Part shown: piece by piece, positions 42,826 through 52,139 of the stretch
Position numbering within the stretch: position 1 is the stretch's first letter
How the letters are laid out: every line of letters begins with the position of its first letter
Assembly: GCF_020892095.1 (NCBI RefSeq)
Contig: NZ_AP024845.1
Location: 248,001 to 312,000, forward strand
Direction: 5' to 3'
DNA: 64,000 bases
Source: Claveliimonas bilis
Lineage (GTDB): Bacteria; Bacillota; Clostridia; Lachnospirales; Lachnospiraceae
Translations under genes and position numbers: made by a program
The notes under the pieces: generated by a model
The model's input: the letters and a program-made list of their open reading frames with translations, nothing else
Database searches by the model: none
Told to the model about the DNA's origin: nothing

Positions 42826-44733
42826 TCACTGTTCCAGATTCTTCAGCCAGACTGATGCACAGGCATCGCTTGGCATCCTCCAGTCTCCTCTCGGTGAGAG
42901 CGCAACGGTTCCTACCTTCGGTCCGTCCGGCAGGCAGGATCGTTTAAACTGCTGGGTAAAGAACCTTCTGCAAAATGTCTCCAGCCATTTATAAATTGTT
43001 TCTTTCTCATATTCTCCTTCAAAAGCCAGACGGGCGATCCGGTAAATCTTATCCGGTTCATATCCGAAACGCAGGAAATAGTACAAAAAGAAATCGTGAA
43101 GCTCATAGGGACCTACCAGATCCTCTGTCTTCTGCGCGATCTGTCCGTCTTCCGGCGGCAGAAGCTCCGGGCTCACCGGTGTATCCAGCACATCATAGAG
43201 TACGGCCTGGAGTTCTTTATCCTCCAATGTATCTGCGTAATAGCGTACCAGATGACGCACCAGCGTCTTTGGCACGGAAGCATTCACCCCATACATGGAC
43301 ATGTGATCTCCGTTATAGGTGGCCCAGCCAAGTGCCAGCTCAGACATATCTCCGGTTCCGATCACCATTCCATTTTCCTGATTGGAAATATCCATCAGAA
43401 CCTGGGTCCTCTCTCTCGCCTGCGCATTTTCGTAAGTGACGCTGTGATCATTCATATCATGACCGATATCCCGAAAATGCATGGTCACTGACTCGGCCAG
43501 TTGTACCTCTCTCAACTGGGCGCCCAGCCTTACCGCCATGGTACAGGCGTTGCTGTATGTTCGGTCCGTTGTCCCAAAACAGGGCATTGTCACCGCAATG
43601 ATCCTTTTTCGGTCCATTTTCAGCATATCAAAAGCTTTTGCTGTCACAAGCAGCGCCAAAGTAGAATCCAGACCGCCTGAAATGCCCACAACCGCACTCT
43701 GAGCATGCGTATGGGCAAGTCTCTTCTTCAGCCCCATAGCCTGGATCATCAGAATTTCCTCACAGCGCTTCTCCCTTTCTTCGGAGGAATCCGGCACAAA
43801 GGGACGGGAAGGAAATTCTCTTGTCAGAAATGTATCTGTCATCTCCACCTGAAAAGGAACACGCACCAGTTTCCTCGTCTTTTCTGTCTGGAAAGTGGTA
43901 TTCTTTCTCCGCTCGCTTATCACACGCTGAATGTCAATCTCAGAATAGATGGCGCCGTTTCGGAATCTCTCCCCTTCCGCCAGCGTCGTTCCGTTCTCCG
44001 CTATCATATTGTGCCCGCCAAAAACAAGATCTGTCGTAGATTCCCCCTCCCCGGCATTTGCATATACGTATCCGGCAATGAGACGGGCAGACTGTCCTTC
44101 GATCAAACTTTTCCTGTATGCGGCTTTCCCGATGGTCTCATCGCTGGCAGAGCAGTTGACAATGATAGTTGCCCCCTCTCTTGCCGCCTGTATGCTGGGC
44201 GGTACCGGAGACCACACATCTTCACAGATTTCCGCCGATACGATCAGATCTTCCATCTGTCCGGACACAAAGAGTATCTGCGGTCCAAAAGGAATCTTTT
44301 CTCCTCCAAATTCAATTTCACGCACCTCTCTTGGTCCCTCTCTGAACTGGCGCATCTCGTAAAACTCTCCATAATTAGGGAGAAATGTCTTTGTAGTCAG
44401 CCCCAGGATTTTTCCTCTGTTCAGAGCCGCCGCCGTATTGTAAAGCTCTCCTTCTACCGCCAAAGGCACGCCTACAAAGACCAGCGCATCCTTCTCTTTC
44501 GTGTAATCCGCAATCTTCCAGAGGGCTTTTCTTGCTCTCTTAAGAAGAACATCCTGAGTAAACAGGTCTCCACACGTATATCCGGTAATACAAAGCTCCG
44601 GAAACACAACAACCTTGGCTCCGGCCTCTGTAGTTTCATCGATCATCCGGCAGATCTGCTCTGTATTGTAATCCACATCCGCAACACGGATATCGCAGCT
44701 TGCGGCTGCCACTTTCACAAAACCATGTTTCAC
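42826..44733 (-). CDS. nadE: Glutamine-dependent NAD+ synthetase
   Basis: 635 residues from ATG 44733. The N-terminal nitrilase-like glutaminase domain has FPELCITGYTCGDLF (catalytic Glu), a lysine region around NYGEFYEMRQF and the nucleophile Cys in NCSASDE. The C-terminal synthetase has VGISGGLDSTLALLV (PP-loop), TMPCFGTTDRTYSNA and GTGDMSELALGWATYNGDHMSMYGVN. It converts nicotinate adenine dinucleotide to NAD+ using glutamine and ATP. It is 29 bases downstream of hslO and heads the run of small unknown genes. Confidence 0.95.
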   Translation of the reverse strand: MKHGFVKVAAASCDIRVADVDYNTEQICRMIDETTEAGAKVVVFPELCITGYTCGDLFTQDVLLKRARKALWKIADYTKEKDALVFVGVPLAVEGELYNTAAALNRGKILGLTTKTFLPNYGEFYEMRQFREGPREVREIEFGGEKIPFGPQILFVSGQMEDLIVSAEICEDVWSPVPPSIQAAREGATIIVNCSASDETIGKAAYRKSLIEGQSARLIAGYVYANAGEGESTTDLVFGGHNMIAENGTTLAEGERFRNGAIYSEIDIQRVISERRKNTTFQTEKTRKLVRVPFQVEMTDTFLTREFPSRPFVPDSSEEREKRCEEILMIQAMGLKKRLAHTHAQSAVVGISGGLDSTLALLVTAKAFDMLKMDRKRIIAVTMPCFGTTDRTYSNACTMAVRLGAQLREVQLAESVTMHFRDIGHDMNDHSVTYENAQARERTQVLMDISNQENGMVIGTGDMSELALGWATYNGDHMSMYGVNASVPKTLVRHLVRYYADTLEDKELQAVLYDVLDTPVSPELLPPEDGQIAQKTEDLVGPYELHDFFLYYFLRFGYEPDKIYRIARLAFEGEYEKETIYKWLETFCRRFFTQQFKRSCLPDGPKVGTVALSPRGDWRMPSDACASVWLKNLEQ

Positions 44734-44762
44734 GTTCTTATCCTCCTATCTTTCCCCAGGCA

Positions 44763-45638
44763 CTATTTGCTCCGCTTCAGGATTTCTTTCAGTTCGTCTA
44801 TAGTATATTTGTAGGCTGTATTACAGAAATGACACTTCACCTCAATATCTTTGCCTTCCTTTATCATCTCTTCTATATCTTTCTTGCCGATGCTGACAAC
44901 TGCCTGCTCCACTCTTTCCTTAGAGCAGTTGCAGTAAAATCTGGCAGGCATCGTATCTGTGATCTCCAGTCCCATACCTCCCAGCAGTTCCTCCAGAAGC
45001 TGCTGCGGTGTATATCCGGCATCCAGAAGCTTTGTAACTGAAGTCACCTTTTTCAGATTTTCCTCCAGCTGGTCTATGGTCTTGTTCTCTGCAAAAGGCA
45101 TAAGCTGGATAATGAATCCTCCCGCGCATTTTACTGTATTGTCTTTATCCATAAGAACACCCAGTCCGACAGAGGAAGGGACCTGCTCTGAATTGGCAAA
45201 ATAATAGGTCAGGTCCTCTGCAATCTCACTTGTCACAAGGATGGTCTGCCCGGAATAAGGCTCCTTTAACCCCATATCCTTGATGACTGTCAAAAGACCG
45301 ATCCCTACTGCTCCCCCTACGTCAAGCTTACCGTTTTTGGGCGGCAGCATTACATCCGGATTCAGCACATATCCTTTGACATTGGCATGGCTGTCGGCTG
45401 TTACAGTAATCCCTCCCAGCGGCCCGTCCCCTCTGATCTGAAGGGTCAGCATATCTGTATCGTTTTTCATCATACTTCCCATGATGGCTCCCGCCGTCAA
45501 AAGCCTTCCAAGCGCCGCCGTTGCCACCGGGCTTGTTCCATGCCTTCTTCTTGCTTCCTCCACTGTATCTTTGGTTACTGCCGCAAAGGCACGGATCTGC
45601 CCTTCCGCCGCTGTTGCTCTTACGATATAATCTGTCAT
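44763..45638 (-). CDS. hslO: Redox-regulated chaperone Hsp33
   Basis: 291 residues from ATG 45638 (AAAGGAA upstream). The N-terminal domain starts DYIVRATAAEGQIRAFAAVT and contains RGDGPLGGITVTADSHANVKGYV. The C-terminal zinc site is CNCS (about 238-241) with CHFC (about 271-274), the CxC/CxxC redox switch. Oxidation releases zinc and activates holdase activity in the cytosol. Its promoter (45683-45711) lies directly between the gene and the 3' end of a group II intron. Confidence 0.95.
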   Translation of the reverse strand: MTDYIVRATAAEGQIRAFAAVTKDTVEEARRRHGTSPVATAALGRLLTAGAIMGSMMKNDTDMLTLQIRGDGPLGGITVTADSHANVKGYVLNPDVMLPPKNGKLDVGGAVGIGLLTVIKDMGLKEPYSGQTILVTSEIAEDLTYYFANSEQVPSSVGLGVLMDKDNTVKCAGGFIIQLMPFAENKTIDQLEENLKKVTSVTKLLDAGYTPQQLLEELLGGMGLEITDTMPARFYCNCSKERVEQAVVSIGKKDIEEMIKEGKDIEVKCHFCNTAYKYTIDELKEILKRSK

Positions 45639-45682
45639 CTATTGAAATTCCTTTCTTTTCTTTTTTCTGTACATTACCTTTT

Positions 45683-45711
45683 ATTGTAATATGTTTTGTC
45701 TTTCTTTACAA
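45683..45711 (-). promoter_or_regulatory. hslO promoter
   Basis: TTGTAA (45706-45711), 17 bp, TACAAT (45683-45688) on the minus strand. It begins 12 bases from the predicted intron 3' end, so the intron insertion did not remove it. Confidence 0.62.
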
Positions 45712-45724
45712 GTAGGACCACAAT

Positions 45725-45787
45725 CGAGTAGGGGAGATTTTCTCTCCCCTCTCACACCACCGTACATGCCGTTCGGCATACGGCGGT
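45725..45787 (-). ncRNA. Group II intron domains V and VI
   Basis: Domain V is the hairpin at 45756-45787 (ACCGCCGTATGCC / GGCATGTACGGTGGT) with a CGC-type catalytic triad, as in class C introns. Domain VI is the hairpin GGGGAGA / TCTCCCC ending CTACTCGAT (45723-45752). The maturase stop codon abuts domain V. Confidence 0.8.
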
Positions 45788-47071
45788 TCAACGTAACTTC
45801 AAAGCATGTCGCTCATTGTAATAGTCAAAACAGCTTACAAGCCCTGCTCTGGCTAATACTTCTTTAGAGATTGCCCTGACAACGCATGTCTTAGTCACTA
45901 CCCAGTAATAGCGGTCTCCACAATACGCTGTCAGTCTTGCAAGGTCTTTTCCGATTCCAAGTTTCTGCAGTCCCCATTGCCGTTTCTTCGGCACTTTCCA
46001 CTGCTTCCAGATGATAACTCTGATTCTTGTTCTTAAATGTGCGTCTATCTTTATCATCGCTGTTTTCATGGAACCAAGGGCATAGTAGTTAATCCATCCT
46101 CTTGTCGCCTGATTGATTTTCTCAATCTTGCTCGTGACTGTCCCCGGCATTTTTCTACAGGTCAGTTCTTTCAGTCTGTTTTTGAACTTCTTCACAGAGT
46201 CCTGATGGGGTCTGCACTTCCATTCATTTGTCTTACTGTCCTTGTAGAATCCGAATCCAAGATACTTCAACTTTGACGGTCTTGTGATGTGCGTTTTGGT
46301 CATATTGACCTTTAACCCCAGTTTCCTCTGTATCCAGTCTGATACCGTCCGCATCACTCTTTTGGCACTCGATTCGCTTTTGACCGCTATGACACAGTCA
46401 TCTGCGTATCTTGTGAACCGGAGTCCTCTCCTCTCCAGTTCCTTATCCAATTCATTCAGCATGATGTTTGACAGCAATGGTGATAGATTTCCGCCCTGTG
46501 GGGTTCCGAGTTTGGTTTCCTCGTATCCCTGTGGCGTCATAACTCCTGCTTTTAGATACTTGCGAATTAAGGATTCTGTATCGCCATCGTTGATAATCTT
46601 GTGAACCAGACTCATCAACTTGTCCTGCGGTACGTTATCGAAAAATTTCTCCAAGTCGATATCTACTATCCACTCATATCCCTCGTTTAGGTATACAAGC
46701 AGCTGTCTGATTGCCATTTCACAGCTCCGGTTCGGTCTGAAGCCGTAGCTCCATTCCGAAAACAAAGGCTCACACATGGGGCTTATCACCTGCACGATGC
46801 CTTGCTGGATTACCCGATCCATTACAGTTGGGATTCCCAGTTTTCTCATTCCGCCGTTTGGCTTAGGGATCTCCACTCTCCTGACTGGCTGGGGCTTGTA
46901 CTCCCTGTTCCTGATTTGATTCCTGATACTTTCCCAATTCTCTTTGATATAATCGCCAAGTTCTTCGACTGTTACCTCATCCACCCCTCCTGCGCCCTTA
47001 TTGGCACAGACTCTTTTGTATGCAGTGTTCATGTTATCTTTGGACAGTATCTTTTCCAACAGTTCTGACAT
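45788..47071 (-). CDS. ltrA: Group II intron reverse transcriptase/maturase
   Basis: 427 residues from ATG 47071. Reverse transcriptase blocks are visible: GGVDEVTVEELG, IPKPNGGMRKLGIPTVMDRVIQQ, SYGFRPNRSCEMAI, GTPQGGNLSPLLSNIMLNELD and the active site RYADD (about 222). The thumb/X domain is about 290-400 (GWINYYALGSMK). The protein ends SCFDYYNERHALKLR without an HNH endonuclease, consistent with class C. It splices and mobilises the intron. The frame is intact, so the element may still be active. Confidence 0.95.
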   Translation of the reverse strand: MSELLEKILSKDNMNTAYKRVCANKGAGGVDEVTVEELGDYIKENWESIRNQIRNREYKPQPVRRVEIPKPNGGMRKLGIPTVMDRVIQQGIVQVISPMCEPLFSEWSYGFRPNRSCEMAIRQLLVYLNEGYEWIVDIDLEKFFDNVPQDKLMSLVHKIINDGDTESLIRKYLKAGVMTPQGYEETKLGTPQGGNLSPLLSNIMLNELDKELERRGLRFTRYADDCVIAVKSESSAKRVMRTVSDWIQRKLGLKVNMTKTHITRPSKLKYLGFGFYKDSKTNEWKCRPHQDSVKKFKNRLKELTCRKMPGTVTSKIEKINQATRGWINYYALGSMKTAMIKIDAHLRTRIRVIIWKQWKVPKKRQWGLQKLGIGKDLARLTAYCGDRYYWVVTKTCVVRAISKEVLARAGLVSCFDYYNERHALKLR

Positions 47072-47575
47072 TGCCTTGTGTGCTTTCTCCTTTCCGTTTC
47101 CATGGATTTGCCCTAGGTTGTGCAGTACCTGCTCATTTACGTTTCGCCCCTCCTGCCGTCAGGTATTCCATGGAGCATACATTTGATTACACGGTTACAT
47201 TGTTCAGCCCTTCAGCACTTCCCATTCCAGGGCTTTGCCTACTACGGCCTCTGCTGACTTCTCACAGTTCGTTGTTACTACTGCGGGTTTCACAGCCTGT
47301 GAGACCTCACGGGATAAGCCTGCCAGTCTTTCCTCATCTACCTGCCTGATCTACGCACATGGGTTACGGTTGCCTTTTGGACTTCACTGTCTGTAGTCAG
47401 CTTATCCGCCATGTACGCCTTATATCAGGTTTCTGTTCGTCAGGCTACGATTTCGCTATCCCTTCTTCTCGCCCACATCTCACGATGTAAACCTTGGGAG
47501 TCGCTATGGGGTTCGTTGGCAACTACGCCCCTTGTGGACTTTCACCACAGACTGACGGCATGCCCGTCATACGAC

Positions 47576-47604
47576 AAAAAGAGTGCGGCCTATTTTCCGC
47601 ACTC
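47576..47604 (-). terminator. Methyltransferase terminator, intron target site
   Basis: GAGTGCGG (47604-47597) pairs with CCGCACTC (47588-47581), then TTTTT (47580-47576). The methyltransferase stop TAG (47590-47592) is in the loop. The intron begins at the next base. Confidence 0.88.
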
Positions 47605-48342
47605 TCTTGCCATCATACATATTCTTTCGCTTTCTTTGGTAGGTGCCTGCTCCGTGTAGGAGTCATAGGCAGCCACGAACTTCATACCGCTTTTTTCGAT
47701 CCGTGCCTTCATCTCTTCCAGAGTATACGCTCTTTGCAGATGAATTTCCTGATATTTCCGGTAAAGATCGCCCTTCTCCTGCACAAACAAAGTCAGTGCA
47801 TATTCATTCAGTCCTTCTGCTTCATCATAATAGTTTTCCCAGATAAAGCTGCACTCTTCCCGCTCTTCCGCAATCGTCTCATCCCTAAGAATCTCTTTGT
47901 ATTTATACTCTGTATTGAAATCAAAGATAAAAATTCCTCCGGGATCCAGATAATTGTTGACTAATCTGAAAATCTGCTCCAGCTCATCTTCCTCTGTTAT
48001 GTAATTGATACAGTCACAGACACTGACAATAGCCTTTACGGTCCCGTACAGTTCAAACTGGCGCATGTCCTGGAGAAGGTAGAGGATGTCATGGCCGCTC
48101 TTTTCCTTCTTATTCATGGCAATCTCAAGCATTTCTTCAGAGTTGTCCACACCGATCATATCATAACCGTATGATGCCAATTCTTCCGTCATGCTTCCGG
48201 TGCCGCATCCAAGATCCAGAACAAGACCACTGTCAATTCCTTCTCTTTCCAGAAGCTTTCTTATATACTGCGCCCACTCCCTGTAGGGAACATTATCCAT
48301 AAATGTATCATAGACTTCCGCGAATCCGGTATAGCTTTCCAT
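47590..48342 (-). CDS. Class I SAM-dependent methyltransferase
   Basis: 250 residues from ATG 48342, whose A overlaps the ilvE stop (TAATG). Motif I VLDLGCGTGSMTEELA (about 41-56), DMIGVDNSEEML and a YITEEDELEQIFRLVNNYLDPGGIFIFDFNT segment define the Rossmann methyltransferase fold. The substrate is unknown; the family is often annotated only as class I methyltransferase. It is the last gene of the ilvE transcript and ends in the terminator where the group II intron is inserted. Confidence 0.87.
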   Translation of the reverse strand: MESYTGFAEVYDTFMDNVPYREWAQYIRKLLEREGIDSGLVLDLGCGTGSMTEELASYGYDMIGVDNSEEMLEIAMNKKEKSGHDILYLLQDMRQFELYGTVKAIVSVCDCINYITEEDELEQIFRLVNNYLDPGGIFIFDFNTEYKYKEILRDETIAEEREECSFIWENYYDEAEGLNEYALTLFVQEKGDLYRKYQEIHLQRAYTLEEMKARIEKSGMKFVAAYDSYTEQAPTKESERICMMARECGK

Positions 48343-49367
48343 TAGCAGATTGTATGGATCCAGCCTTCCGGAGCTTCGATATGCCCCATCTGGATTCCGG
48401 TGAGTGTATCGTAAAGCTTCTGGATGGTCGGTCCCATCTTTTCCATTCCGCTTGGGAAGCAGATCTCTTTATCGTGATCCACAATCTTTCCTACCGGGGA
48501 AATAACTGCTGCCGTTCCGCACAGACCGCATTCTGCAAAATCTTTTACCTCATCCAGATAAACTTCTCTTTCTTCTGTCTTAAGTCCCAGATATTTCTCC
48601 GCTACATAGAGAAGAGAACGTCTTGTGATGGACGGCAGAATTGTGCCGGACTTAGGTGTAACTACCGTATTATCTTTTGTAATAAAGATAAAGTTAGCTC
48701 CGCCTGTTTCTTCCACCTTAGTCCTTGTAGCTGCATCCAGATACATGTTTTCATCATAGCCTTTCTGATGTGCGTCAACAATAGCATAAAGGCTCATAGC
48801 ATAGTTCAGTCCTGCCTTTACATGTCCGGTTCCATGAGGCGCTGCACGGTCGTAATCGCATACGCGGATGGTGATCGGTTTTGCTCCTCCCTTGAAATAT
48901 GGTCCTACCGGAGTAGTAAATACGCGGAACTGGTATTCGTCTGCCGGCTTTACGCCGATGACCGCATTGGATCCGAACATATATGGACGAATATATAACG
49001 TTGCCCCGGAACCATACGGCGGAACGTATGCTGCATTGGCTTCCACTACTTTATGAACCGCCTCCACAAAACGATCTTCCGGAAATACCGGCATCTCCAG
49101 ACGTGCTGCGGAATCAGCCATTCTCTTGGCATTCAGATCCGGACGAAATGTTACAATATGTCCATCCTCTGTCGTGTATGCCTTCAAGCCTTCAAAACAT
49201 GTCTGTGCATACTGAAGCACGCAGGCACACTCATTCAGTACAATATTTGCATCGGAGGTTAAAGCCCCTTCGTCCCATGCCCCGTCCTTATAGTTGGAGA
49301 CATATCGCATATCTGTCTGCATATAGGCAAATCCCAGATTTGACCAGTCAATATTTTTCTTTTCCAT
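48342..49367 (-). CDS. ilvE: Branched-chain amino acid aminotransferase
   Basis: 341 residues from ATG 49367 (GGAGGAATT upstream). Fold-type IV PLP enzyme: FEGLKAYTTEDGHIVTFRPDLNAKRM, the PLP lysine in GTGHVKAGLNYA, and KVEETGGANFIFI. The C-terminal GTAAVISPVG is typical. It interconverts Ile, Leu and Val with their keto acids using glutamate. It follows ilvB-ilvN with its own promoter in the 118-base gap, so it can be made even when the T-box closes ilvB. Confidence 0.95.
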   Translation of the reverse strand: MEKKNIDWSNLGFAYMQTDMRYVSNYKDGAWDEGALTSDANIVLNECACVLQYAQTCFEGLKAYTTEDGHIVTFRPDLNAKRMADSAARLEMPVFPEDRFVEAVHKVVEANAAYVPPYGSGATLYIRPYMFGSNAVIGVKPADEYQFRVFTTPVGPYFKGGAKPITIRVCDYDRAAPHGTGHVKAGLNYAMSLYAIVDAHQKGYDENMYLDAATRTKVEETGGANFIFITKDNTVVTPKSGTILPSITRRSLLYVAEKYLGLKTEEREVYLDEVKDFAECGLCGTAAVISPVGKIVDHDKEICFPSGMEKMGPTIQKLYDTLTGIQMGHIEAPEGWIHTIC

Positions 49368-49406
49368 GGATAATTCCTCCGTTCCTTCTTTTATTAATCT
49401 TTTTTC

Positions 49407-49435
49407 ATTATAATACTGTCATATACAAAATTCAA
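49407..49435 (-). promoter_or_regulatory. ilvE promoter
   Basis: TTGAAT (49430-49435), 17 bp, TATAAT (49407-49412) in the ilvN-ilvE gap. It lies downstream of the T-box, so it escapes that control. Confidence 0.68.
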
Positions 49436-49485
49436 GAGTGCACTCTGTTTTTTTGCCGGGCATATTATCAGCTGTGAATAGTAAC

Positions 49486-49995
49486 TTAGCGCTCCATCAT
49501 ACTGATGGATTCGATTCCTACGCTTCCACCCCGCACTACTTCAATACTCTTAAATTCTTCCTTCATCAGTTTGATAACTGCGTCATTCTTTGTCGCGGTC
49601 TGGACGAACTCTAAAAGAAGGCTGTCCTTTCCGTAGTCAATGACTTTTGCCTTGAAAGTCTCTGCAATCTGAAAGGCCTCGATCTTATCCTCAGAAGTAC
49701 AGTTTTTTACCTTAATATAAAGGATTTCCTTCATACGTACAAAAATATCGGTAAAATCAATGACCTTGATCACTTCTACCAGACGGTTCAGCTGCTTCTT
49801 GATCTGTTCAAATGTCTCATCATCGCTGACTGTGGCAATCGTCATACGGGACACCGTCGGATCTTCTGTTGTCCCGACAGTAAGGCTGTCAAGGTTATAA
49901 GATTTCCCGGAAAAAAGTCCGGAAATTTTGGAGAGAACGCCTACCTGGTTCTCCACATACAGGGATATCCATCTTTTTTTCATTGTACTGTTCAT
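49486..49995 (-). CDS. ilvN: Acetolactate synthase small (regulatory) subunit
   Basis: 169 residues from ATG 49995 (AAAGGAGAG upstream). The ACT domain begins at once (ISLYVENQVGVLSKISGLFSGKSYNLDSLTVGTTEDPTVSRMTI). A second C-terminal ACT-like domain follows (about 85-160). It binds branched-chain amino acids and imposes feedback inhibition on IlvB, encoded 18 bases upstream. Confidence 0.94.
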   Translation of the reverse strand: MNSTMKKRWISLYVENQVGVLSKISGLFSGKSYNLDSLTVGTTEDPTVSRMTIATVSDDETFEQIKKQLNRLVEVIKVIDFTDIFVRMKEILYIKVKNCTSEDKIEAFQIAETFKAKVIDYGKDSLLLEFVQTATKNDAVIKLMKEEFKSIEVVRGGSVGIESISMMER

Positions 49996-50013
49996 TCTTT
50001 TCTCTCCTTTCTC

Positions 50014-51732
50014 TTAACAATCCATGATCATATCTTCCAATGTTCCGCCCGGCTGGATCATAGGATATACCAGATCTTCCGGATCGATCAGAAATTCAAT
50101 CACAACAGGCACTTTGCTCTTCTTTGCCTCTTCAAAGGCCGGTTTTATCTCTTCCTTTTTCGTTACACGGATGCCTTTTGCTCCATAGCTTTCCGCCAGT
50201 TTCACAAAGTCAGGCGTATAAGGAGGACACTCTACCTCGCCGCATTTACCTCTGCAGGCTGCTCCTGACCGCAGGCAGGTCATAGAATACCGTTTGCCGT
50301 AAAAGAGCTTCTGCCACTGACGTACCATCCCAAGTACGCTATTATTGAAAATGCAGCTGATGATCGGAAGCTCCTCCAGCACTGCTGTGGCAAGCTCCTG
50401 TATATTCATCTGCATTCCCCCATCTCCGGAAATGGAGATAACCGGCTTATCCGGATTTCCAATCTTGGCGCCGATAGCCCCCGGCAGGCCATATCCCATT
50501 GTACCAAGTCCGCCGGACATGATAAGCTGCTTTCCCGGTTTCAGTTCCAGGAACTGTGCCGTAAACATCTGATGCTGCCCTACGTCTGTCACGACAATGG
50601 CTTCCTCAAAACTTTCATTGATTTCATCAATAATATCTTTAGGAGTCATGATCGGGCGTTTCTTCATCACGAGAGGATGCTCTGCCTTCCAATCAGCAAT
50701 CTGCTCCAGCCAGCTTTTTGTCTCGCAGACTTCCACATATTCCAGCATTTTTTCAATTGCTTCATGAGCATCGGCAACAATCGGCACATCGACCTGCACA
50801 TTTCTTGAAATAGCAGAGGTATCAATATCAATATGGACGATCTTCGCGCAAGGTGCAAAAGAATGCAGTTTCCCGGTAATGCGGTCATTGAATCTGGTAC
50901 CAATGGAAAACAAAAGATCACAGTTGTTTACCGCCATATTTGCTGCGTACGCCCCATGCATACCAAGGTTTCCGATAAAAAGCGGATGATCTGTAGGAAC
51001 CGCTCCGCGCCCCATAACGGTTGTTACAACAGGAACATTTGTCTTCTCCACGAGTTTCGTAAACAGTTCCTGTGCATGGGCGATATTAACGCCTCCTCCC
51101 GCAAGGAACAGCGGATTCTTTGCTTTGCCAAGCATTTTAATCGCCCGCTTAAGCTGCCCGATGTGTACATGAGTATTTGGCTTATATCCTCTGATATTTA
51201 CTTCAGACGGATATTCTGCACTTCCCAGTTCTCCCATCACATCTTTAGGAAGATCAATGAGCACCGGCCCGGGACGCCCCGTCCGTGCGATATAAAAGGC
51301 TTCCCTAATAATCCTTCCAAGATCTTCTCTGTTCCTGACTGTCACTCCGTATTTTGTGATGCTTCTTGTAATCCCTACAATATCTACCTCCTGAAAAGCA
51401 TCGTTTCCAATCAGATGTTTTGCCACCTGTCCTGTAAAACACACCAATGGCACACTGTCATAATTAGCAGTCGCAAGCCCTGTAACCAGATTGGTAGCTC
51501 CCGGTCCGCTTGTAACAAGGCATACTCCTACTTTTCCGGTTGTCCTTGCATAGGCATCTGCCTCATGGACCAGGGCCACTTCCTGTCTTGGCAAAATAAC
51601 TTTCGTATAATCCTGCTTATACAGCTCGTCGCTGATATCAATTGTACAGGCTCCGGGATAGCCAAAAATTGTATCCACTCCTTCTTCTCTCAAGGCCTTT
51701 ACCAGTAATTTGTTTCCAGATATTTTTTTCAT
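50014..51732 (-). CDS. ilvB: Acetolactate synthase large (catalytic) subunit
   Basis: 572 residues from ATG 51732 (AAAGGAGG upstream). Thiamine-diphosphate enzyme: GYPGACTIDISDELY and the catalytic Glu in ILPRQEVALVHEADAYAR at the N-terminus, FAD-region in the centre, and the ThDP/Mg motif GDGGMQMN...NN near residues 440-470. It condenses pyruvate (or pyruvate plus 2-ketobutyrate) in the first common step of Val, Leu and Ile synthesis. A T-box leader controls it. Confidence 0.95.
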   Translation of the reverse strand: MKKISGNKLLVKALREEGVDTIFGYPGACTIDISDELYKQDYTKVILPRQEVALVHEADAYARTTGKVGVCLVTSGPGATNLVTGLATANYDSVPLVCFTGQVAKHLIGNDAFQEVDIVGITRSITKYGVTVRNREDLGRIIREAFYIARTGRPGPVLIDLPKDVMGELGSAEYPSEVNIRGYKPNTHVHIGQLKRAIKMLGKAKNPLFLAGGGVNIAHAQELFTKLVEKTNVPVVTTVMGRGAVPTDHPLFIGNLGMHGAYAANMAVNNCDLLFSIGTRFNDRITGKLHSFAPCAKIVHIDIDTSAISRNVQVDVPIVADAHEAIEKMLEYVEVCETKSWLEQIADWKAEHPLVMKKRPIMTPKDIIDEINESFEEAIVVTDVGQHQMFTAQFLELKPGKQLIMSGGLGTMGYGLPGAIGAKIGNPDKPVISISGDGGMQMNIQELATAVLEELPIISCIFNNSVLGMVRQWQKLFYGKRYSMTCLRSGAACRGKCGEVECPPYTPDFVKLAESYGAKGIRVTKKEEIKPAFEEAKKSKVPVVIEFLIDPEDLVYPMIQPGGTLEDMIMDC

Positions 51733-51768
51733 ACTGTTACCTCCTTTTGATTATTAGGAACGAACAAA

Positions 51769-52093
51769 GAAAAACCCTAAGCCAAAAAGCTTAGGGCGAA
51801 TCTTTCATCCGTGTTACCACCTAAATTCAGAAACAATGTCTCTGCACTCTGTCAGTACGGGAATTTCTCCGATACTGCTTCCGCTAACGCCGGAAATACG
51901 TTGGAGCCTACTAAAAAGGAAATGTTTTCCCTCTGTTCGGTCCACTGCTCGAAGGCTACTTCCACAAACCCTTCACGAAGATTTTCACCATCCATCTTCT
52001 CTCTTGGCATCCGGTGTCTATGTACTCCTCCTTGTCATAGCATTTTTCCCATAAATTCTTTCTTTGATTTTAAATTATAAAATCTGGTAAATT
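51769..52093 (-). promoter_or_regulatory. T-box leader of ilvB
   Basis: The conserved T-box sequence reads AGGTGGTAACACGGATG on the minus strand (about 51805-51822). It is followed by the terminator CCCTAAGC / GCTTAGGG plus T-run (51769-51797). Stem I material lies upstream (AAGGAGGAGTACA near 52030). Uncharged tRNA stabilises the antiterminator and turns on ilvB. The specifier codon is not certain; AUC (Ile) or CUU (Leu) in AAAATCTTC (about 51976-51984) are candidates, both fitting the pathway. Confidence 0.9.
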
Positions 52094-52099
52094 AGTGAT

Positions 52100-52129
52100 A
52101 TTATAATGGATACCCTCCGGAATTGTCAA
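52100..52129 (-). promoter_or_regulatory. ilvB T-box promoter
   Basis: TTGACA (52124-52129), 18 bp, TATAAT (52100-52105) on the minus strand; both hexamers match the consensus exactly. Confidence 0.8.
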
Positions 52130-52139
52130 GGTTGCAAAT

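Larger units (their letters stand above)
45723..47575 (-). mobile_element. Group IIC intron with maturase, inserted after a terminator
   Basis: About 1,850 bases. The 5' end is predicted at 47575 (GTCGTATGACGGGC), directly after the TTTTT of the methyltransferase terminator. The 3' end is predicted at about 45723 (CTACTCGAT). The structured 5' RNA occupies 47072-47575, the maturase gene 45788-47071, then domains V and VI. Insertion behind a rho-independent terminator, a maturase without endonuclease domain and short length are the hallmarks of bacterial class C introns. End positions are inferred from motif comparison and could be off by a few bases. Confidence 0.85.

Noticed and set aside
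45723-47575. Reverse transcriptase as a retron or DGR
   Set aside because: The protein carries a maturase X domain, and intron domains V/VI and a terminator target flank it.
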